This document shows, in pieces, positions 7,909-14,879 of a DNA stretch of 64,000 nucleotides; the first letter of the stretch is position 1; each line of letters starts with the position of its first letter. This stretch comes from Nocardia nova (GTDB lineage: Bacteria > Actinomycetota > Actinomycetes > Mycobacteriales > Mycobacteriaceae): the NCBI RefSeq assembly GCF_002933465.1, contig NZ_PSZE01000010.1, positions 144,698 through 208,697 on the forward strand, in the 5' to 3' direction. The notes beneath the pieces are model-generated. The model searched no databases. It was not told the DNA's origin and worked only from the letters and a program-made list of their open reading frames with translations. Made by a program: the position numbers and the translations under genes.

Positions 7909-9213
7909 ATGGCGATGAAGCCGCAGTACTGGTTTCGGTGGTTGGTGGTGCAGGGCACGCCGCGGCTGGTCTTGAAGACCTACGCCCGGCGCGGCGAAAC
8001 CGTGGCACAACTGATGTCCAGCCCCGAGGCGGTCGAGGATCCGATTCCGCTGCTGGAATCGCTGCGTGCGCAGGGACGGCTGGTGCACTCCCCCCTCGGC
8101 TGGGCGATCACCGATTACGAGCTGGTGCGTACCGTGCTGCGCGACACCACGTTCAAGGTCGCGGCGGCCGAGGGTTTCGTGCCCAGACCGCTGCGTCCGC
8201 TGATGGCTCTGGCGCCGCTGCCGCCCAATCCGGTGCAGCCGCCGTCGATGCTGGTGATCGATCCGCCCGACCACACCCGGATGCGTAAACCGGTGGCCTC
8301 GGCATTCACACCACGCGCGATCGCCCGGCTGCGCGACCGCGTGGAATCGGTGACCACGGAACTGCTCGATGCCCTGCCCTCCGGCGGTTCGGCGGATCTG
8401 GTGGCCGATTTCGCCTCCCAGGTGCCAATCGCGATCATCTCCGAAATGCTGGGCTTCCCCGACGCCGACCGCGACCGCTTCCTGGCCTGGGGCGACGCTG
8501 TCTCGCCGATGCTCGATATCGGCATCAGCTGGCGCACCACCCGCGACGCCTCGGCGGCCATCCTGGAGATGGACCACTATCTCGACGAGCACATCGCACG
8601 GCTGCGCCGGGAACCGGGCGAGGACATCCTGTCCGGCCTGGTGAGTTCCGGCACGCTGGACGACACCGAGTTGAAGGCCTCCGCGACGCTGCTGATGGGC
8701 GCCGGATTCGAGACCACGGTCAATTTGATCAGCAACGGCGTCGTACAGCTGGTGAACCATCGCGATCAGCTGGACCGGCTGCGCGAGGATCCGCAGCTGT
8801 GGCCCAACGCGATCGAGGAGATTCTGCGCTTCGACGCACCGGTGCAGAACACCGGCCGCATCGCCGGGCGCGATGTGGAGCTGGGCGGTATCACCGTGCA
8901 CCGGGGCAGCACGGTGGTGCTGTCGCTGTCGGGCGCCAACCGCGACCCGAGGGTGTTCGACGAACCACACCGCTTCGACGTCACCCGCGCCAACGCCAAG
9001 GATCACCTGACGTTCTCCAGCGGCATCCACGCCTGCCTGGGCGCCAGCCTGGCCCGGATGGAGGGCACGTACGCGCTGCGGTCGCTGTTCGAGCGTTTCC
9101 CGAATCTGGTGCTGGCCGGTCGCCCGCAGCGCCGGCCGCTGTTCACCCTGCACGGCTACAGCCGGTTGCCGGTGCTGCTCGGCACGCGCGCCGAACAGCC
9201 CAGCAGCGTCTGA
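7909..9213 (+). CDS. Cytochrome P450, CYP140-like
   Basis: Haem monooxygenase, 434 residues. The haem-binding loop is FSSGIHACLGASLAR, with the axial Cys at about residue 376; the I-helix oxygen-activation motif is GAGFETT; the K-helix ExxR is EEILR; PPDHTRMRKPV is the usual C-helix region. The sequence reads closely like mycobacterial CYP140 (DIGI.WR, AGFETTVNL, ANRDP.VF, GLRSLFDRFP-like), although I could not align it formally. No ferredoxin gene lies nearby, so electrons must come from elsewhere. Two dyads precede it. It converges with the carboxylesterase, six bases apart. Confidence 0.88.
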   Translation: MAMKPQYWFRWLVVQGTPRLVLKTYARRGETVAQLMSSPEAVEDPIPLLESLRAQGRLVHSPLGWAITDYELVRTVLRDTTFKVAAAEGFVPRPLRPLMALAPLPPNPVQPPSMLVIDPPDHTRMRKPVASAFTPRAIARLRDRVESVTTELLDALPSGGSADLVADFASQVPIAIISEMLGFPDADRDRFLAWGDAVSPMLDIGISWRTTRDASAAILEMDHYLDEHIARLRREPGEDILSGLVSSGTLDDTELKASATLLMGAGFETTVNLISNGVVQLVNHRDQLDRLREDPQLWPNAIEEILRFDAPVQNTGRIAGRDVELGGITVHRGSTVVLSLSGANRDPRVFDEPHRFDVTRANAKDHLTFSSGIHACLGASLARMEGTYALRSLFERFPNLVLAGRPQRRPLFTLHGYSRLPVLLGTRAEQPSSV

Positions 9214-9219
9214 GCAGGC

Positions 9220-10788
9220 TCAGCTGAAGCCGACCGCCTGGGCGCCCCAGGCGGTGTGCAGATCGTGATCGGGATCGTCGACGACTCGATCCACGGCGTC
9301 GACGACCAGTGTCGTGCGGGTGGACTCGCGATAGGGCGGCCAATGCTTCGAGCCGTCCAGTGCCGCGGGCACGCCGTGCTCGGCGAAGGCCAGCCAGCGC
9401 CGCATCATCCGGCCCGAGACCTCGCTCGCGACCTTGCGACCACCCAGCCAGAAGGTCGGATCGTGATCGAAGGAGCCGAAATTGCCGAAGATGTACGGCA
9501 ATTCGGTGGCGTGGCCGGCGCCGACGCGCGCCGCTTTCAGCATCGGCGTGGCCTGATCGAAGCGATACATCCAGGTGCGACTGTGCCGGGAATGCGCATC
9601 GGCGACCCAGTGCGCCGGCATCCGGAACGCCGCATCGGTCGACATCGCCAGCGCGCCGCGAGTCGTGGCCAGATCCGGGTAGGCGGAGGTGATTTCGGCG
9701 ATACGCTCGTGCGACAGCCCGGGATGTTCCCCTGCGACGGCATTGAGCATCGCGTTCACCGCATCCGGTGTCACCGGCATGATCGGCGAGCGGAACAGCC
9801 GGAACAGCGACGCCTCGTCCTTGTTGGTGCCGATGATCAGCGGTACGCGATGCGAGCGGCCCTGCTGAAAGCGGTCGGTCGGATAGGTGGGCAGCAGATC
9901 ACCGTCCACCACCGGCGCCGCGGCCAGGCGCCCCGGCGACTGCAGCGGCACCTCGTCCAGCAGGATGCCGGCCGCGTCCACGATCCGTTCGATCGGGCAT
10001 TCCAGCAGTTCCCCGGCACGTTCGGGGGGCAGATCCAGCAATTCCAGGAAACGGCTCGCCACCCCGGCGGCCCGGTCGGGGCCGAAGACGGTGGTGGCCG
10101 GCGGGCTCTGCGCGATGGCGCGGTGAAACAGGCCCGCGGCCCGCGGCGAGGTCAGCAGCGCGGTGACGCATCCGGCGCCGGAGGATTCGCCGAAAACAGT
10201 CACGTTGCCCGGATCTCCGCCGAAGGCGGCGGCATTGTCGCGCACCCATTCCAGCGCCGCTATCTGGTCGTGCAGGCCGAGGTTGGCGACGAACCCATCG
10301 CCCAGCGAGGACAGATCGAGGAAGCCGAGTGCGCCGAGCCGATAGTTCACCGCGACGATCACCACGTCGCCCATCTCGACCATCCGGCGGCCGTCGTAGA
10401 TCGCCTGGGCCGCCGTGCCCAGACAGTAGGCGCCGCCGTGCAGCCAGACCATCACCGGACGCGGCTGCACCGGTTCGGCCGCCGGTGCCCATACGTTGAC
10501 CCAGAGGCAGTCCTCGCCCATACGCAGCCCCGAGTCCACGGGCACCATATCGCCCATGGTCTGCGGCGCGATCTCGCCGAATTCGGTGCAGTCACGCACT
10601 CCCGACCAGGGTTCGGGCGGTTCCGGCCGCGCGAACCGCTTCGGGCCCGCCGGTGCCGCGGCGTAGGGGATGCTGCGCCATACGTGGACCGATCCCGTAC
10701 GGAATCCGCGTACCGCACCGCTGGTCGTGTGGGCGACGGGTCCAGTAGTGTCCTCGACCGGGGTCGCCTCGAAGAATTGAGTGCTCAT
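9220..10788 (-). CDS. Type B carboxylesterase
   Basis: Alpha/beta hydrolase of the carboxylesterase/lipase family, 522 residues. The nucleophile Ser is in FGESSGAG, the acid Glu in GTNKDEASL, the His in GAGHATELPYIFG, and the oxyanion hole in WLHGGAYCLG. No signal peptide. The start at 10788 has a perfect AGGAGG seven bases upstream; the open frame continues another 16 codons but lacks a ribosome site. Likely a cytoplasmic ester hydrolase; substrate unknown. Confidence 0.9.
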   Translation of the reverse strand: MSTQFFEATPVEDTTGPVAHTTSGAVRGFRTGSVHVWRSIPYAAAPAGPKRFARPEPPEPWSGVRDCTEFGEIAPQTMGDMVPVDSGLRMGEDCLWVNVWAPAAEPVQPRPVMVWLHGGAYCLGTAAQAIYDGRRMVEMGDVVIVAVNYRLGALGFLDLSSLGDGFVANLGLHDQIAALEWVRDNAAAFGGDPGNVTVFGESSGAGCVTALLTSPRAAGLFHRAIAQSPPATTVFGPDRAAGVASRFLELLDLPPERAGELLECPIERIVDAAGILLDEVPLQSPGRLAAAPVVDGDLLPTYPTDRFQQGRSHRVPLIIGTNKDEASLFRLFRSPIMPVTPDAVNAMLNAVAGEHPGLSHERIAEITSAYPDLATTRGALAMSTDAAFRMPAHWVADAHSRHSRTWMYRFDQATPMLKAARVGAGHATELPYIFGNFGSFDHDPTFWLGGRKVASEVSGRMMRRWLAFAEHGVPAALDGSKHWPPYRESTRTTLVVDAVDRVVDDPDHDLHTAWGAQAVGFS

Positions 10789-10846
10789 CTCGCACCTCCT
10801 CGTACTCCCTGTAACCGAGAGTACGTCCGAGATCATTCGTACCGCG

Positions 10847-11119
10847 TCAGCCTCGATCGATGTGGCCGAGGTCGCGGTCGGGATCGATCCGGTCGCGCAC
10901 GCGCTGTTTCAGCCCGGCGACATCCGGGAAGCCGCCGTCGGCCTTGCGTTCCCAGATCTGCTCACCGTCGACGGTGATCCGGAACACTCCGCCGGTTCCG
11001 GGAATCAGTGCCACCTCGTCGAGGTCGGTGCCGAAGGTGTTCAGCAGCTCCTGGGCCATCCATCCGGCCCGCAGTAACCACCGGCATTGCGTGCAGTATT
11101 CGATCGCGATTCGTGCCAT
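10847..11119 (-). CDS. SelW/Rdx-family thioredoxin-like protein
   Basis: 90-residue protein with a thioredoxin-like SelT/SelW/SelH fold. The redox motif is CTQC at residues 9-12 (YCTQCRWLLRAGW), and the family GTGGVFRITVDGE follows. Both motif positions are cysteine; no selenocysteine TGA is involved. Probably a small redox protein of unknown partner. Lies between the carboxylesterase and the YchJ-like gene, all on the minus strand. Confidence 0.85.
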   Translation of the reverse strand: MARIAIEYCTQCRWLLRAGWMAQELLNTFGTDLDEVALIPGTGGVFRITVDGEQIWERKADGGFPDVAGLKQRVRDRIDPDRDLGHIDRG

Positions 11120-11263
11120 GCGGTGACCCTAGTGAGAGACCGGATTCCCGGTGGCCACCGCGCGGCCCTCCACGTTCAGGGCAACTCCTTCGCTATCTGT
11201 TCTAATCGGTAATGTATTGCCGTTATGGTAGTGGGAGAGCAGCGGTAACTCTTTACGAGCCGG

Positions 11264-11674
11264 TTACGATTCGATATCTCCATCGACGTAGACCCACCGG
11301 CCGTCGACACGGGCAAACCTGCTGCACTCGGAGAGCACGCCCCGCCGGCCGTCGTATCGGTAGGTGGCGCGGAATTCGACCACCCCGGTGTCGTCGAACA
11401 GGCCGCCCGCCTCGGTGCCGAAGACCTGCAGTGATATCCAGCGCTGCGCCGGATCCAGTGCCAGCCGCCGCGGCCGGGTCCGTGGATGCCAGGTCCGCAG
11501 CAGGTAGTCGCGATCGCCGACGGCGAAGGCGGTATAGCGCGAACGCATCAGCGCCTCGGCGGTCGGCGCCGGGCGGGTGTCGTCCAGGCGCGGGCCGCAG
11601 CATTGCCCGAACTGTTCACCGCTACCGCACGGACAGCGGGTGTCGTCCGGACGCTCGCGAAAGGTGTCGGCCAT
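11264..11674 (-). CDS. YchJ/UPF0225-family SEC-C protein
   Basis: 136 residues. The N-terminus carries a SEC-C type zinc motif, CPCGSGEQFGQCCG, followed by the YchJ core (ALMRSRYTAFAVGDRDYLLRTWHP). The rest is an NTF2-like barrel with VVEFRATYRYDG. The length is usual for short actinobacterial members, which lack the second SEC-C motif. Function unknown; probably a metal-binding cytoplasmic protein. Confidence 0.85.
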   Translation of the reverse strand: MADTFRERPDDTRCPCGSGEQFGQCCGPRLDDTRPAPTAEALMRSRYTAFAVGDRDYLLRTWHPRTRPRRLALDPAQRWISLQVFGTEAGGLFDDTGVVEFRATYRYDGRRGVLSECSRFARVDGRWVYVDGDIES

Positions 11675-11698
11675 CGGACGATTATCGCCGCCCGGGAT

Positions 11699-12118
11699 TC
11701 ACCTGTTCCGGCGGCGGCCGAAGACGGCGGGTACATCCGTTCCGCCGATGCGGTCGAGTTCCTCGGCCAGCCGAGTGGTTTCGTCGTACCAGTCACGCAG
11801 TTCGTGCAGGGTCGGCGCGGGTTCGGAGTCGAGGTGATGCCCGGCCCGCGACAGCGTCGCCCACAATCCGGCGACCCGGCCCGCGAGTTCGGGGCCGGCG
11901 CAGCTGTCCAGCGCCAGCAGCTGGGCGCGCATACTGCACCGGGCCAGCGATGGCGACACCCGTGCCCACAGCCGGTCCACCGACTGTTCGAGCGCGATCC
12001 GCAGGATCCACACCGTCGCCCGCGACCACAGGCCGCCCGCATCGGTGACCGTGCCGTCGAGCAGTTCCGCGGCCGCCGCCAGTCGCTGTGCCACGGTCGG
12101 TCTCACGGATTCAGCCAT
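11699..12118 (-). CDS. Small helical protein coupled to SMC-like ATPase
   Basis: 139 residues, not recognised as a named family. It is almost entirely helix-forming (AQRLAAAAELLDG, LRIALEQSVDRLWARV, LHELRDWYDETTRLAEELD) and contains SRAGHH near residue 95, a basic-histidine cluster that is reminiscent of, but does not match, the HEPN Rx4-6H motif. Its start overlaps the end of the upstream ATPase gene by 16 bases, so the two are almost certainly co-translated and act together. It could be an accessory subunit or effector; nothing in the sequence decides this. Confidence 0.72.
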   Translation of the reverse strand: MAESVRPTVAQRLAAAAELLDGTVTDAGGLWSRATVWILRIALEQSVDRLWARVSPSLARCSMRAQLLALDSCAGPELAGRVAGLWATLSRAGHHLDSEPAPTLHELRDWYDETTRLAEELDRIGGTDVPAVFGRRRNR

Positions 12119-14508
12119 GTCACGAATCTCTTCGTCCCCGAGATCAGATCGCCCGATCGGCGCTGGATGCGGATGTGCGCTCCGGCCGTGGCATCGCGCA
12201 CCACCGCGCGCGCCCACGGCGCCTCCCGGTCGAGATAGTCGTTGAGATCGTCGACCCGGTCAGGCACACCGAAGACCGCCAGGGCGACCGTCTCCCAGGT
12301 GGTCCGTGCCCGATCGACGCGGCGCTGCACCTCGCGGTGGTCGATGCCGGCGGCCAGCAGTTCCCGCCGCGCACGGGCCAAAGCGGCCGCCTCGATCGCC
12401 GATCGGCAGCAGGTGATGACCAGTTCGGTCGCGATGGGCTTGGGCAACTGCCTGGTGCGCAGCAGGGCCCGCGCGTCGCCGAGATAGCGCTGCACCGGGT
12501 CCTCGACCGCGCGCACCTCCACCCGCGAATGCTCACGCCGCTGCACATCGAGAACCGTTGCGTCCAAACGCAATCGGCGCACCGCCTCGGCCAGCCGCTC
12601 GTCGTGGGTGAACACGATCACCTGGCGTCCGCTGCGCGCCACCGCGGCCAGCACGCGGGCGAGTCCGTCGACCTTCGCCGGATCCATCGCCTGCACCGGG
12701 TCGTCGATCATGACGAATCCGAACGGACTTTCGGCCACCGTGGCCCGCGGCAGGAACAGGGCCAGGCCCAGCGCATGCAATTCGCCCTGGCTCATCACCC
12801 CGAGAGCGGCGGCTCCCGAGTCGTCCACGGTGACGTCGAGCAGCACCTTGCGACTGGCTCCGGCGTTGCCCTGCAGGCGAATCGCGCCGAGATCCACGTT
12901 GCTGCGCTGGCGCAGCCCGCCCCAGATGCGCCGGGCGTGCTCGGCGAGCGGGGCGAGCCGTTCGTCGCGCAGACCGGCGGCGGCCGACTTCAACCAGTCC
13001 TCGGCGCGGCGGACGGTCCGCAGCTCGGTATCGGCCGCGGCCACCAGCCGCGCCTCGTGCAGCCAGGTGGCGATACGCGGGACCAGCGGGGTCCAGACCG
13101 CGTCGATGCGATCGAGTTCTTTGTGCACGGCCCGCTGCAACACCTCCAGCCGCACCGCGAGTTCGGCGTGCGCGCCGCGCATCCGGGCCGCCAGCGTGGC
13201 GCCCGCTTCGACCTCCAGCAGTGCGGACCAGGACGTCCAGGCGCGATGGGCGTCCACGGGATCGATATTCGGCGCGTCGATGGTCGATTCCAGTTCCGGC
13301 GGAACGGGTTCGATCAGTGCGCGGGCCGCGGCGATCGCCTCGCTCAGCGCCCCCCGGGCGGCGGTCAGCACGGCGGCGCGCCGCTCGACGGCCTCGATCC
13401 GGGCTGTCACCTCGCGCCGCCACCGCGAGTCGAGCCGGCCGTGGCCGCAGACCGGGCAGAGACATTCGCCGGCCTCAGCGTGTTCGCGGGCACCCCGCAG
13501 TAGGTCGACCATGCGGAGTTCGGCTTCCAGATCGCCGGTCGCCAGGTCCAGCAGTTCGGCGGTGGCCCGCTCGACCGCCTCGGCGGCCGCCTCGACCTGG
13601 GCGGGAGCCGGAATACGCAGCCGTGCGACGGCCTGCAGTGCCGCGACACCGCCGGGGTCGTGACGGGCGCCGGCGAGTTCGTGGGCGATCGCGGACAGGT
13701 CCGGCGCGGGCGCGCGCAACATCTCGGCGACGCGCTCGGCGCGCTCGTCGGCGACGGTGATCAGTTCGTCCAGCAAAGCCTGCCGGCCGTCCCGCGACTG
13801 CTTCGCGGCGCGTTCCAATTCGATTCGGCGCGTGCGGGTCCGGTCCAGCGCCGCACTGATGTCGTCGAGCCCGAGCAACCGATGGAGGGCGTCGAACAGG
13901 TCGCTGGGGCGGCCGTCGACCACCGCGCCGAGTTCGCTGTAGGACAGGAACGGCCGATACAGCTCCAAGGCGCGCGCCCAGTCCTGCGGGCGAAATGGGG
14001 CGCTGTCGCTGCCGTTTTCGCGCTGGGTCCAGCTGCCTTCGGACAGTTCGTCGCCGTCCGCCCACGTGCGCTCGATCGTGAACGGGCCTCGTTCCTGCGC
14101 GATCAGGTCGATCGCGATCCGGGGATGCTTCTCGCAGTGCAGATTCCGCCAGCCGTCGCGCCAGACCGCGGATCTGCCCTCCCAGCGCCGATTGACCCCG
14201 GTGAGTGCCAGTTCCGCGGCCTCGGCGAAACTCGACTTACCCGACCCGTTGCGGCCGACCACCAGCGTCAGACCGGGGCCGGGCGCGATGCGCAGTACCG
14301 CCTCGCGACCGATTCCGCGGAAGCCACGGACGCGGATGGCGCGCAGGAATACTCCGGACCGCGGCCCGGCGCCGGCCGCCTCGGCGGACTCCCCCAGCGC
14401 CGCCAGCACCGTCTGCGCTACTTCCGGGCTCACCGACGAATCCGTCTGCAGCCGAGCCGAAACCAGGTCGCGCAGCCGCGGCGCGACCTCCCCCTGCTCT
14501 TGCCCCAC
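12103..14508 (-). CDS. SMC/RecF-like AAA ATPase with CxxC hook
   Basis: 801 residues from the GTG at 14508 (GGGAGGGG three bases upstream). ABC-class ATPase of the RecF/SbcC/Rad50 type: Walker A VVGRNGSGKSSFAEA at about residues 83-97; a coiled-coil-rich middle; a CPVCGHG motif near residue 349, like a Rad50 zinc hook; signature MSQGELHALGLAL near 570; Walker B FVMIDDPVQAMDP near 598; and a H-loop VFTHDERLAEA. After the ATPase head there is a C-terminal extension of about 170 residues with no motif I know. Coupled to the 139-residue gene downstream and divergent from the SWIM/MoxR operon, suggesting DNA surveillance or defence; this is inference. Confidence 0.85.
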   Translation of the reverse strand: MGQEQGEVAPRLRDLVSARLQTDSSVSPEVAQTVLAALGESAEAAGAGPRSGVFLRAIRVRGFRGIGREAVLRIAPGPGLTLVVGRNGSGKSSFAEAAELALTGVNRRWEGRSAVWRDGWRNLHCEKHPRIAIDLIAQERGPFTIERTWADGDELSEGSWTQRENGSDSAPFRPQDWARALELYRPFLSYSELGAVVDGRPSDLFDALHRLLGLDDISAALDRTRTRRIELERAAKQSRDGRQALLDELITVADERAERVAEMLRAPAPDLSAIAHELAGARHDPGGVAALQAVARLRIPAPAQVEAAAEAVERATAELLDLATGDLEAELRMVDLLRGAREHAEAGECLCPVCGHGRLDSRWRREVTARIEAVERRAAVLTAARGALSEAIAAARALIEPVPPELESTIDAPNIDPVDAHRAWTSWSALLEVEAGATLAARMRGAHAELAVRLEVLQRAVHKELDRIDAVWTPLVPRIATWLHEARLVAAADTELRTVRRAEDWLKSAAAGLRDERLAPLAEHARRIWGGLRQRSNVDLGAIRLQGNAGASRKVLLDVTVDDSGAAALGVMSQGELHALGLALFLPRATVAESPFGFVMIDDPVQAMDPAKVDGLARVLAAVARSGRQVIVFTHDERLAEAVRRLRLDATVLDVQRREHSRVEVRAVEDPVQRYLGDARALLRTRQLPKPIATELVITCCRSAIEAAALARARRELLAAGIDHREVQRRVDRARTTWETVALAVFGVPDRVDDLNDYLDREAPWARAVVRDATAGAHIRIQRRSGDLISGTKRFVTWLNP

Positions 14509-14879
14509 AGCCCCTCCCGGCCCTCGCACACGACTCGTCGTGGCGAACGCTACCGGAGAACCGGCCCGGGCGGGACGCATGGCCATCGAGCGGTCGAACC
14601 GCCCGATGTCCACCCCTCGGCCGTCCCGGCCGGGCAGTTCCACGGGTTACACCCCTGACGGGTGGCTCGGTTCAACCGAACAGATCAGAATGCCAGAGAT
14701 CACAATCATTCACAACAGTGCTTGATCCTGCAATCACATTCCGCGCCAGGGTAATTCGTCTCGCAATCGATGAGCGAACCCGGTGACGACGGTCTGGCCG
14801 GTGGCCCCGACGGCCGCCCGCGCGATGTTGTCGGTGGGCTCGGGTACAAATCCGGGGTACCGAACGAACGGGGGAACAC
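14509..14879. other. 371-base divergent intergenic region
   Basis: Separates the SMC-like ATPase (minus) from the SWIM-MoxR operon (plus). It is less GC-rich than its surroundings around 14690-14770, as expected for two promoters. A small GTTC-AACC-GAAC dyad lies near 14671. I see no gene or structured RNA in it. Confidence 0.5.

Noticed and set aside
10847..11119. Selenoprotein SelW
   Set aside because: Both motif residues are ordinary Cys codons and no in-frame TGA is needed.
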